64,000 nt of DNA from Streptomyces sp. NRRL B-3428 (lineage in GTDB: Bacteria; Actinomycetota; Actinomycetes; Streptomycetales; Streptomycetaceae): NCBI GenBank assembly GCA_000721375.1, contig JOGW01000025.1:1-64000 (forward strand), read 5' to 3'. The first letter of the stretch is position 1, and the number at the start of each line of letters is the position of its first letter. Below are positions 32,610-40,943 of this stretch, piece after piece. The notes under the pieces were generated by a model, which did no database searches, had not been told where the DNA came from, and worked only from the letters and a program-made list of their open reading frames with translations. A program made the translations under genes and the position numbers.

Positions 32610-33881
32610 TCAGGCCTCCAGGGCGCGCGCAGGGGCAAGGGTCAACTCGGAGCTGTACGTGGAGCGGGCGACGATCCGGCCCGCTTTGATGACGGCCGTG
32701 CGGGCGGGACGGTCGAGCAGGATCGCGTCGTAGTCGCGGGTGTCGATGAGCACCAGGTCCGCCGCGGCCCCCGGTCGTACGCCGTAGTCGGTCAGGCCGA
32801 CGACACGGGCGGCGTCGTGCGTGACGAGCTGCAGGACGCGGTGCAGGTCGTCCGGGCCCGACAGATGCGCGAGGCGGGCGAGCAGCAGCGCGGTGTCGAG
32901 CAGGTCGCCGGTGCCGTACGGGGTGAAGGCGTTGCGGATGTTGTTGTTGGAACAGGCGGTGAGGACGCCCGCGTCCCACAGGTCGCGGACCGGGGCGATG
33001 GCCCGGCGTACGGCCTGTTCGTCGCCTCGGCCGCCGAGGAAGAGGTCGGTGGCGGGCAGCGGGACCACGGCCACACCGGCCTGGGCGAGGTCGGCTGCGA
33101 CGGCTCGCCGTTCGGCCGGGGGCAGTGCGGCGAGTGAGGTGACATGACCGAGGGCGACGCGGCCGAACAGGCCGCGGGCCGCGGTCTGTTCGGCGATGAA
33201 GGAGGCGAGCGCGAAACGCGGATCCGAGGCGTCGTCGGAGAAGTCGCAGTGCATGTCGGCGGGCACGCCGTATTCGACGGCGAGGTCCAGGACGAGCTCG
33301 ACATGCCGTTTGCAGTCCTCGACGTCCTTCTCCGCGTAGGTGCAGCCGCCGACCACATCGGCTCCGGCGTCCAGGGACTTGCGCAGCAGGGTGTGGGTGT
33401 CGGGAGCCTTGAAGATGCCCTCCTGCGGGAAGGCGACGATCTGCACGGTGACCAGGTCGGCCCAGGTATCGCGCAGTTCGAGCATTACGTCGAGGCCGGT
33501 CAGGCCCGCGATCGGGTCCACGTCGGGGTGGGCGCGCAAGGTGGTGGTGCCGCTCCGCACACACATGGCGAGGACCTGTTCGGCCCGGGCGCGCACGCTG
33601 TCGTGCGTGAACTCCCGCTTCAGCTCCCCCGTCACACTGATCGCCCCAGCCAGCGTGCCGGTGGGGTTGGGGCGGATGGAGTCGAGGAGCGCCTTGTCCG
33701 GGTGCAGATGGGTCTCGATCAGGCCGGGCAGCAGCACCCGGCCCTCGCCGTCGAGGACTTGGGCGCCTTCGGGGGCGGTGAGCGCGGGGCCGATCTCCTG
33801 GATACGGCCGTCTTCGATGCGTACGTCGGTGGTGTCCGGTGCGTTCTCCACGCGTACGTCGCGGAGCAGCAGGTCGCTCAC
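32610..33881 (-). CDS. CodA-like amidohydrolase with altered catalytic residues
   Basis: A 423-residue amidohydrolase. Metal histidines H58/H60 (ETHLHPDK), H211 (HCDFSDD) and H246 (GHVTS) are kept. The residue aligned with the catalytic Glu217 of E. coli CodA is Phe214, and the residue aligned with metal-ligand Asp313 is Asn (SNNNIRNAFTPYGT, 311-324). It is therefore not an ordinary cytosine deaminase; a cyclic amide or ureide is more likely as substrate. It lies 59 nt downstream of the formamidase gene and 1 nt upstream of DUF1097. ATG/GTG choice is clear at 33881. See the cluster finding for the proposed role. Confidence 0.75.
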   Translation of the reverse strand: MSDLLLRDVRVENAPDTTDVRIEDGRIQEIGPALTAPEGAQVLDGEGRVLLPGLIETHLHPDKALLDSIRPNPTGTLAGAISVTGELKREFTHDSVRARAEQVLAMCVRSGTTTLRAHPDVDPIAGLTGLDVMLELRDTWADLVTVQIVAFPQEGIFKAPDTHTLLRKSLDAGADVVGGCTYAEKDVEDCKRHVELVLDLAVEYGVPADMHCDFSDDASDPRFALASFIAEQTAARGLFGRVALGHVTSLAALPPAERRAVAADLAQAGVAVVPLPATDLFLGGRGDEQAVRRAIAPVRDLWDAGVLTACSNNNIRNAFTPYGTGDLLDTALLLARLAHLSGPDDLHRVLQLVTHDAARVVGLTDYGVRPGAAADLVLIDTRDYDAILLDRPARTAVIKAGRIVARSTYSSELTLAPARALEA

Positions 33882-33940
33882 GTGTCACTCTCCTTGACTG
33901 CGGACGGTCGGGCAGCCGGTGCACCGGCCGAGGGCCGGTG

Positions 33941-35071
33941 TCAGAGCTCGCCGGGGAAGTCGGCCTTGCGGATCAAGCAGTGCACGCCCTTGACCTGGTC
34001 GACCACCTGCGACACCTCGAAGTCCGCGGCGGCACTCAGATAGGCGTACGCGGTCTGCCGGTCCATGCCTGTGGTGGCGGTCAGGAACGCGAGCGCGGAG
34101 CGCACGCACTGGGCCATCGCCTCGTTCAGATCGGCGTCGAGTCCGATGGCGATCCAGTGCGTACGGGTCTCGGCGAAGGGCTCGCCGGCCAGACCCGGTA
34201 CGCGGCGGGCCACGTCTCCGCGTATCAGCGAGAGCCTGAAGGTGGCGCGCAGCGGTGCCTCGAAGGCGGTGAGCGCCACCTCGCCGTTGCCCTGGGCGAA
34301 GTGGGGATCGCCCGCGTAGAAGCCGGCGCCCTCGGCCTGTACAGGCAGGTAGAGGGACGATCCGCAGGTCAGATGCTTGACGTCGAGGTTGCCGCCGTGG
34401 GCGCCGGGCGGGATCGAGCTGAGCGGGCTGTCCTCGGTGCTGCTCGCGACGCCCATGATCCCGACGAAGGGGCCGAGCGGGAAGCGGGCGGCGAGGGTGT
34501 CCGTATAGCGCAGTACGCCGTGTTCGGACTCGTCTACCGTGCAGAAGGCGTTGATCGTGCCGGTCGGGCCGCGCAGCAGGTCGGGACCGGTCAACTCGGA
34601 GCGGTCGTCGGGGAGTTCTCCGGGCAGCGCGCCGCGTGCGTGGCGGTTGGCGACGATGCCGTAGTGGGCGCGGCGGTGCAGGGTGAGGGTTTCCACGCGC
34701 AGCAGGTCGCCCGGTACGGCGCCGCGTACCGCGACCGGTCCGGTGACGATATGCGGTCCGGGCAGCACGTCGGCGCCGCGCGCGAGTGCGGACTCGGCGA
34801 TCTCGCGGGCGTCGGCGAGTACGTCCTGTGCTGGGACCCCGAACTGGGCGAAGAAGGCGACCGGATCGCGCCCCTGGTCCGGCATGATCCCTTCGTGCGA
34901 GACGAGGTCGACGGTGAGCGTCTCACCGTCGGCCACGGTGAGCACGGGTGCGCTTCCCGCGTGCGGGAGCTCGCCCCAGCGGGCGGTGCGCACGCTCGTC
35001 CGCAGCTGATGGGCACCGTCGACGGGCAGGTGGGCGGGGGTGCGGGGCGCGGTGGTGGCGCTGTGGGGCAT
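33941..35071 (-). CDS. Acetamidase/formamidase family amidase (FmdA/AmdA)
   Basis: A 376-residue protein of the acetamidase/formamidase family: GPHIVTGPVAVRGAVPGDLL (family core), FVGIMGVA, PPGAHGGNLDVKHL and YAGDPHFAQGNGEVA, all in the normal order. These Zn-dependent amidases hydrolyse formamide, acetamide or other short amides to ammonia. Full length and intact. It is second in the operon (51 nt after carbamate kinase). In this context it may hydrolyse the short amide product of the pathway, for example oxamate; this is inference. Confidence 0.85.
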   Translation of the reverse strand: MPHSATTAPRTPAHLPVDGAHQLRTSVRTARWGELPHAGSAPVLTVADGETLTVDLVSHEGIMPDQGRDPVAFFAQFGVPAQDVLADAREIAESALARGADVLPGPHIVTGPVAVRGAVPGDLLRVETLTLHRRAHYGIVANRHARGALPGELPDDRSELTGPDLLRGPTGTINAFCTVDESEHGVLRYTDTLAARFPLGPFVGIMGVASSTEDSPLSSIPPGAHGGNLDVKHLTCGSSLYLPVQAEGAGFYAGDPHFAQGNGEVALTAFEAPLRATFRLSLIRGDVARRVPGLAGEPFAETRTHWIAIGLDADLNEAMAQCVRSALAFLTATTGMDRQTAYAYLSAAADFEVSQVVDQVKGVHCLIRKADFPGEL

Positions 35072-35122
35072 CTGGGGTCCTCTGCGTCCGGGAACGGGCG
35101 GGGGAAGGAGGCGTCGGATGTG

Positions 35123-36115
35123 TTACGGCTCCGCTGCCGCCGCGTTGCGATCGACCTCGGCGGGGGTGGGCACGATCCGGGTGCCGGTACGTCCTTCCAG
35201 GGCCTCCCCGAGCGCGACCGGCGAGGTGATCAGCACGCTGCGGCCACCGCCGGCGAGGAAGTCAAGGGCGGCCCGGATCTTCGGGCCCATGCTGCCCTCG
35301 GGGAACTGGCCTTCCGCCAGGTGCCGTCGAGCCGCGCTCACATCGAGCTCGTCGACGAAGCGCTGGTGGGGCGTGCCGAAGTCGAGCGCGATCCGCTCCA
35401 CACCGGTGGTGATGATCAACTCCTGTGCGCCGAGCGCCCCGGCGAGCAGCGCCGAGGTGGCGTCCTTGTCGACGACCGCCTCCACACCGCGCAGCGAGCC
35501 GTCCGGGGCCGCCACCACCGGGATGCCGCCTCCTCCGCCGGCGATCACCACCTGCCCGGCGGCGAGCAGGGCCGCGATCGCGTCCAGTTCCACGACGAGG
35601 CGAGGTGCGGGCGAGGGGACTAGACGGCGCCAGCCGCGGCCCGCGTCCTCGCCGATGGACCAGCCGTGCCGGTCGGCGAGACGCTGTGCCTCGGTCTGCG
35701 CGTAGTGGATGCCGATCGGCTTGGTGGGGCGCGTGAAGGCCGGGTCGGCGGCGTCGACGACGGTATGGGTGAGCACGGCGACGGGCCGCACCCCGGGCGG
35801 CAGGGCCCCGAAGAGGCCGCGCGCCAGGATGTAGCCGATGCTGCCCTGCGAGTCGGCGACACACATGTCCATGTCGAGCAGCGGGAGTTCGGGCGCGATC
35901 TCGGCCACCAGGTCTGACCGGCGTTTGATGAAGCCGACCTGGGGGCCATTGCCATGGGTGACCACCACCCGGGCGCCGCCGCGCACCAGTGAGGCCACGG
36001 GAGCGGCCAACTGGCGCGCCGCGTCGAACTGTTCGGCGATGGTGGCTCGCCGGCCGCCGCGCAGGAGCGCGTTGCCGCCGATGGCGAGCACGGTGGTGGG
36101 CTGAGTGGCGGGCAT
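35123..36115 (-). CDS. arcC: Carbamate kinase
   Basis: A 330-residue carbamate kinase: the phosphate loop AIGGNALLR, THGNGPQVGFIKRR, the VDKDATSALLAG acceptor region and SMGPKIRAA are all intact. It converts carbamoyl phosphate plus ADP to ATP, CO2 and ammonia. It is slightly longer than the usual 310-315 residues because of its C-terminus. It leads the minus-strand operon and is divergent from PucR. No arcA/arcB genes are near, so the arginine deiminase route is unlikely; the carbamoyl phosphate source is probably the FdrA/DUF1116/DUF2877 set. ATG 36115 chosen. Confidence 0.92.
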   Translation of the reverse strand: MPATQPTTVLAIGGNALLRGGRRATIAEQFDAARQLAAPVASLVRGGARVVVTHGNGPQVGFIKRRSDLVAEIAPELPLLDMDMCVADSQGSIGYILARGLFGALPPGVRPVAVLTHTVVDAADPAFTRPTKPIGIHYAQTEAQRLADRHGWSIGEDAGRGWRRLVPSPAPRLVVELDAIAALLAAGQVVIAGGGGGIPVVAAPDGSLRGVEAVVDKDATSALLAGALGAQELIITTGVERIALDFGTPHQRFVDELDVSAARRHLAEGQFPEGSMGPKIRAALDFLAGGGRSVLITSPVALGEALEGRTGTRIVPTPAEVDRNAAAAEP

Positions 36116-36191
36116 GCCAGGACGATAGGAAGGGGGCCGCGGCGGGTCATGGGCAGCCAATGCCAGTACCGGGCAAGGCATGTTGACGTCT

Positions 36192-36279
36192 GCTGACAGT
36201 GTGGGCGGTTCGGCCTCGAAGGCGGACGCTCACGCCAGGAGAAATCGTATACAGTCTTCCGTCCTGGCCGTTTACAGTC
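36192..36279. promoter_or_regulatory. PucR-type operator candidates in the carbamate kinase/pucR gap
   Basis: GCTGACAGTGT (36192-36202) recurs in reverse orientation at 39291-39301 in the other divergent promoter of this cluster. Two further partial copies, TATACAGTC (36248-36256) and TTTACAGTC (36271-36279), lie 23 bp apart just upstream of the pucR start. A five-codon reading frame (ATG 36281 to TAG 36298) ends one base into the pucR GTG. Confidence 0.55.
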
Positions 36280-36297
36280 CATGAACTCGCGCCCATA

Positions 36298-37869
36298 GTG
36301 GCCAACGTGGCCGGTTCCCCTGTGCTCGCCAGACGCACCGCCCCCGCCCCGGCACTGACCGTGGCGCAGGCGCTGGAGCTGCCCGCCCTCGCGGGCGCCC
36401 GGCTTGTCGCGGGGCACGCCGGTGCGCTGCATCCGATCCGGGTCGCCAACATCATGGAAGTCCCGGACATCGTCCGCTGGATGCGCGGCGGCGAGTTCCT
36501 GCTCACCACGGCCTATGCCGTACGCGACGACGAACGGGCCCTTGCCGCACTCGTCCCGGAGATGGCCCGCCGAGGTCTTGCCGCGCTCGGCGTCAAGGTC
36601 GGCCCGTATCTTCCGGTCCTGCCCGAGCCCATGCTGCGCCGCGCCGACGAACTCGGCTTCCCCATCGTGGAGTTGCCCGGCGAGGTGATGCTGAACGACA
36701 TCCTCTCCGAGGTCATCGGCACCGTGCTCAACCGTCAGGCGCTGAGCCTGGAGCGCACCCAGGCGCTGCGCGAACGGCTCTCGCAGGCGGTGCTCAGCGG
36801 CGGCTCGCACATGGAACTCGTCGTCCTGCTCGCCCATGAGACCGGCTGTCCCGCGGCCGTACGGGCCGTCGACGGCACTCTCCTCGCGGCGGCGGGTTCA
36901 GTGCCCGAGGGCAAGGCCCCGAACGTGATCCGGCCCATCACCGTGGGCGACCGGCCACGCGGCGAGGTGGCCCTGTGGAGTGCGGGTTCCCGTACGAGCG
37001 AGGCCGAACTCGCCCTGGCCGTCGAGCATGTGGCGAGCCTGGCCACCATGCTCCTTGTGCAGGAGCGTGCCCTTGCCGAACGCGAGCGCCGCTACCGCAC
37101 CCTGCTGCTGACCGCCCTGGTGTCCAGCCCGCCCGGCGACCGCACCGAGGCCGCCCGGCGCGCAGCGGCACTCGGCTGGGACCTGGAACGCGCACGCGCC
37201 ACCGTGGTCGTCGAGGTCGGTCCGGCGCCGGGCGCACGCGGCCACTCCCCGGCGACCGAGGAGCGGCTGCTGTCGGCCGCGCGCACCGCGCTCGGCGCGG
37301 GGACTCCGGCCTGGGGCACTCCGGGCGGCATGACGCTGCTCGTCGAGCCGGGCCCCTCACTGCGGCGTACTTGCGCGGCCCTGCATCGCGCGGTCTCGGC
37401 GGCATGCCCGGCGGATACGGTCAAGGTCGCCTCGGGTACGGTCCGCGCCGACTTCGTGGAACTGCATCTGAGCCACGGCGAAGCGCTCTCCGCGCTGGCC
37501 CTCGGCCGTGAACTGGAAGGACCCGCAGGGTCGTTCACCCGCCTGTACGAGGAGTGCGGGGTGTACCGGCTGCTCAACCAGCTGCCCGACACCGAACTGC
37601 GCTCCCTGGTGGCGGAGGCGCTCGGCCCGCTGATCGAGCACGACGCACGGCACGACAGCAGCCTGGTACACAGCCTCGGGGTGTATCTCCGGCGGGACCG
37701 CAACGGGGTGGACGCCGCCGAGGAACTGCACATCCACTACAACACCCTGCGCTATCGCCTGAAGCAGATCGAGAAGCTCACCGGCGCACCGGACAAGGAT
37801 CCGATGCGCCGGCTGCAGACCGAACTGGCAGTGCACGCCCACCGGTTGCTCAGCGCACGGCTTCGGTGA
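36298..37869 (+). CDS. PucR-family transcriptional regulator
   Basis: A 523-residue regulator: N-terminal PucR domain (residues about 20-150, RVANIMEVPDIVRWMRGGEFLL), a central GGDEF-like sensory region (about 270-400) and a C-terminal PucR HTH_30 (about 455-520, AAEELHIHYNTLRYRLKQIE). PucR controls purine catabolism in Bacillus; here it is placed between carbamate kinase and NCS1 permease and is the obvious regulator of the block. GTG 36298 (or GTG 36307) is used; no ATG lies near. The 3' end overlaps the convergent permease gene by 20 nt. Confidence 0.9.
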   Translation: MANVAGSPVLARRTAPAPALTVAQALELPALAGARLVAGHAGALHPIRVANIMEVPDIVRWMRGGEFLLTTAYAVRDDERALAALVPEMARRGLAALGVKVGPYLPVLPEPMLRRADELGFPIVELPGEVMLNDILSEVIGTVLNRQALSLERTQALRERLSQAVLSGGSHMELVVLLAHETGCPAAVRAVDGTLLAAAGSVPEGKAPNVIRPITVGDRPRGEVALWSAGSRTSEAELALAVEHVASLATMLLVQERALAERERRYRTLLLTALVSSPPGDRTEAARRAAALGWDLERARATVVVEVGPAPGARGHSPATEERLLSAARTALGAGTPAWGTPGGMTLLVEPGPSLRRTCAALHRAVSAACPADTVKVASGTVRADFVELHLSHGEALSALALGRELEGPAGSFTRLYEECGVYRLLNQLPDTELRSLVAEALGPLIEHDARHDSSLVHSLGVYLRRDRNGVDAAEELHIHYNTLRYRLKQIEKLTGAPDKDPMRRLQTELAVHAHRLLSARLR

Positions 37870-39202
37870 CCGGTCGCGCCCGAGCGGTCTGCCGCGCCTC
37901 GCGCCACTGAGGCAGCGAGAACAGCAGGTACAGGATCGCGCCGGTCAGCGGCAGCGTGTGCCAGAGCTTGTCGTCGAAACCGAAGCCGAGGATCAGATTG
38001 ATGCCGAGGCCCACGAAATACGCCGCTACCGCACGCCAGTTGACCGCCGCCACGGCTGCCTCGGACAGGTCGTAGCGTCCGCGGCGCAGCAGGAAGTAGT
38101 CGGCGACGAGGATGCCGGGGATGAGCGGGATGGCGTAGCCGAGATAGCCGAGATAGGTCAGGAAGGCGTCGAGGATGCCGGCCGAAAGGCCGTAGTACGC
38201 GAGGCCGCAGGCCAGTACGCCGGCGATCACGTTCACGGCGATACGCGGCAGGTCGACGGCGGTCCGGCCGGCGAGCGAGGCCGCGTACATGTTGTTGACC
38301 TCGTGCGGGAAACCCTGCACGAAGATCGCGAAGGTGGCGAGCGCACCGACACCCACGATGCCGAAAGCCTCGCCCATGTCCGCCTCGCGGACACCGAGTC
38401 CGAGCAGGATGCCGAGCATGTTGAAGCCGAAGTTGCCGACCATGAACTCGGCGATCGTCGTGGTGTAGACGGTCCTCTTCGACTTGCCGAAGCGGGTGAT
38501 GTCCGGGGTGACCGTGGCGCCGGTCATCCACTTGTTGACCCCGAGCGCGAACAGCGCGAAGGCGGTCGCCTCACCCGCGCGCGCCGGTTCGGCGTTCACG
38601 ATCGCGCCGATCCCGCCCGCATGGTCGATCGCCGCGATCACCGCGATGACGACCGTGACCAGCATCAACGGCACGCTGATCCGGCCGACCCAGGTGAGGC
38701 CCTTGCCGAAGCCGACGATGGACAGGGCGGTGTACATGGCGGTGAGGACGACGCAGTAGACCAGGCCGAGCCACGGGTCCTTGCCGCCGGGCAGCACACC
38801 GGCCGTGATGCCGGTGCTGTAGCCGACGAAGCCCGCCGAGAGCAGGGCGATGACCAGGGACGGCAGCCGGCTGCCGCCGCGCCCGAAGGCGGCCCTGAGG
38901 CCGAGCGCTGTCGTGATGCGTTCGCGCTGGCCGATGAGCCCGCACAGGATCGACACCGCGCTGACCACGAGCGAGGAGCCGACGGCGATGAGGACGCCGG
39001 TCCAGAACGGGAAGAAGAGCCCGAGCGACATCCCGTAGAGCAGATCGGTGGCCGACACGGTGAAGCCCATGCGGACCAGGGTGATCGACAGGGTGGAGCG
39101 GCGTTCGTCCGGCGGCAGCCGGTCGGAGGCGAAGTCCTCGGTGGCTTCGGCGGCCCGCCGCGCGCGGGCGGCGGCTGTCTGATCCGTTCGTGAACTGTCC
39201 AT
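37850..39202 (-). CDS. NCS1-family cytosine/allantoin-type permease
   Basis: A 450-residue permease with 12 hydrophobic segments; the NCS1 marks SATDLLYGMSLGL and TVTPDITRFGKSKR are present. Members import nucleobases, hydantoins, allantoin or related ureides. It is divergent from fdrA, and its promoter region carries the shared 11-bp motif. It is likely the uptake step of the cluster. ATG 39200-39202 is preferred because the 84 in-frame upstream residues are not conserved. Substrate not readable from sequence. Confidence 0.87.
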   Translation of the reverse strand: MDSSRTDQTAAARARRAAEATEDFASDRLPPDERRSTLSITLVRMGFTVSATDLLYGMSLGLFFPFWTGVLIAVGSSLVVSAVSILCGLIGQRERITTALGLRAAFGRGGSRLPSLVIALLSAGFVGYSTGITAGVLPGGKDPWLGLVYCVVLTAMYTALSIVGFGKGLTWVGRISVPLMLVTVVIAVIAAIDHAGGIGAIVNAEPARAGEATAFALFALGVNKWMTGATVTPDITRFGKSKRTVYTTTIAEFMVGNFGFNMLGILLGLGVREADMGEAFGIVGVGALATFAIFVQGFPHEVNNMYAASLAGRTAVDLPRIAVNVIAGVLACGLAYYGLSAGILDAFLTYLGYLGYAIPLIPGILVADYFLLRRGRYDLSEAAVAAVNWRAVAAYFVGLGINLILGFGFDDKLWHTLPLTGAILYLLFSLPQWREARQTARARPVTEAVR

Positions 39203-39290
39203 CCGGGGGCACCTCTTCGTTGCTCGGCAGCTGGGGACGGGGAGCACGGATGCGGGTGTCCCGGAATGCTCGCCGCCGCCGGGTCGCACG

Positions 39291-39301
39291 ACACTGTCAG
39301 C
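39291..39301. promoter_or_regulatory. Second copy of the cluster 11-bp motif
   Basis: ACACTGTCAGC, the exact reverse complement of 36192-36202, lies 79 nt upstream of fdrA and 88 nt upstream of the permease start, in the divergent promoter gap. A candidate PucR operator. Confidence 0.5.
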
Positions 39302-39380
39302 CGGTGCCAGCGATCCCGGCCGCGCTCCTGGCATCCCACGCCGAAGCGGAGACCCGGGGGGCGGACCGTACCGTCGGAAC

Positions 39381-40943
39381 ATGGAGCAAGCCACGGACGA
39401 CACTGCCCCCGACGACGGCACGGTGCGCACCGTCAACTCCCTGCGCCGCGACACCTATGCCGACTCCGTAGCCCTGATGAGAGCCGCCCGCAGCATCAGC
39501 GAAATGCCTGGCGTGGCCGCCGCCAGTCTGGTGATGGCGACCGGGACGAACCTGCGTCTGCTCGCCGACGCCCACCTGCTCACGGCAGATGCCGGCGAGG
39601 CGGCCGAGGCGGGCCCCAATGATCTGATCGTGGCGATACGCGGCGAAGAGGCCGCCGTCGCCGACGCGTTGGCGGCCGTGGACGGCCTCCTCACACAGCC
39701 GGACTCCCCCACCGGCGCCCCCGAGGCACCGGCTGTCCGTGCCCTCACGGAAGCCGACCCCGCGACGGCCCTCGCCCTGATCTCCACCCCCGGCCCGTAC
39801 GCCGCCGCCGAAGCACTCAAAGCCCTGCGCTGCGGGATGCACGCCTTCGTGTTCAGCGACAACGTCTCCCTCGACCAGGAGATCCGCATCAAACAGGAGG
39901 CCCACCGCGCGGGCCTGCTCGCCATGGGCCCCGACTGCGGTACGGCCGTCATCGACGGCATCCCGCTGGGTTTCGCCAATGCGCTGCGCCCCGGCCGTAT
40001 CGGCCTGATCGGCGCTTCCGGTACGGGACTTCAGCAGGTGTCCTGCCTTCTGGACGCGTACGGCGAGGGCGTACGGCAGATGATCGGCACCGGTGGCCGT
40101 GACCTGAGCGCGGACGTCGGCGGTATCACCACCCTCGACGCGCTGGAACTCCTCGACGCCGACCCCGGCTGCGAGCTGATCGTCCTTGTCTCCAAGCCGC
40201 CCGCGCCCGAGGTGGCCGAGCGGGTACTCGACCGGGCCGCCCGCGCGGGCAAACCCGTCGTGGCCTGTTTCCTGGACGGCACCCACTCGTACGCGAGTGA
40301 GCGGGTCACCGTGGCGGGGACCCTGCGCGACGCGGCCGCCGCCGCGGTGGAGGTGCTCGGAGGCGAGGCGAAGGCCGCCTTCGCGCGGCCTCGGCTCCCC
40401 TTGTCCCACGGCTACTTGCTGCGCGCGCTGTACGCGGGCGGCACCTTCGCCTACGAGGCCAGGCAGCTGCTGCCCGATGCCGCGACGGCCACGCTCACGC
40501 CCTCCGCGTCGACTGACATCCGCCTGCCCGAGCGGGACCTGATCCTCGACCTGGGCGACGACGCGTACACCGCGGGCCGCCCCCATCCGATGATCGACCC
40601 GACCGTGCGCGCCGCACATCTGCGGGCCGCCCTCACCGATCCCCGCAGCGCCGTGGTCGTCCTCGACGTGGTGCTCGGCCATGGCGCGGGTCCCGATCCC
40701 GCGAGGGCGCTCGCCGTCGAGCTGGACCGGATACCGGCCGAACGACGGCCGCCCGTCGTGGCGTTCGTGGTCGGGACCGACGCCGATCCGCAAGGCCGTA
40801 GCGCTCAGGAAACGCGGTTGCGGGCGGCGGGCGTGCTGCTCGCGCCGACCAGCACGGACGCCATCGAGTGCGCGGCGGCGCTGCTGCCCTCGCACGGACA
40901 CGAACGCGCCCATGAACTCACCACTGCGGGAGGCGCCGTATGA
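39381..40943 (+). CDS. fdrA: FdrA-type protein (succinyl-CoA synthetase-like), oxamate carbamoyltransferase subunit
   Basis: A 520-residue FdrA: central GLIGASGTGLQQVSCLL nucleotide loop, MIGTGGRDLSADVGGITTLDA and the following IVLVSKPP are diagnostic. FdrA resembles succinyl-CoA synthetase but, with YlbE and YlbF, forms oxamate carbamoyltransferase in E. coli (genes later called allFGH). The order here (fdrA, DUF1116, DUF2877, each overlapping the next by 4 nt) is the same. The N-terminal domain is shorter than in E. coli (555 residues). ATG 39381. It is first in a plus-strand operon divergent from the permease. Confidence 0.88.
   Translation: MEQATDDTAPDDGTVRTVNSLRRDTYADSVALMRAARSISEMPGVAAASLVMATGTNLRLLADAHLLTADAGEAAEAGPNDLIVAIRGEEAAVADALAAVDGLLTQPDSPTGAPEAPAVRALTEADPATALALISTPGPYAAAEALKALRCGMHAFVFSDNVSLDQEIRIKQEAHRAGLLAMGPDCGTAVIDGIPLGFANALRPGRIGLIGASGTGLQQVSCLLDAYGEGVRQMIGTGGRDLSADVGGITTLDALELLDADPGCELIVLVSKPPAPEVAERVLDRAARAGKPVVACFLDGTHSYASERVTVAGTLRDAAAAAVEVLGGEAKAAFARPRLPLSHGYLLRALYAGGTFAYEARQLLPDAATATLTPSASTDIRLPERDLILDLGDDAYTAGRPHPMIDPTVRAAHLRAALTDPRSAVVVLDVVLGHGAGPDPARALAVELDRIPAERRPPVVAFVVGTDADPQGRSAQETRLRAAGVLLAPTSTDAIECAAALLPSHGHERAHELTTAGGAV

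Noticed and set aside
35123..36115. Arginine deiminase pathway
   Set aside because: Carbamate kinase alone is present; no arcA or arcB. Neighbouring genes indicate a different carbamoyl-phosphate source.
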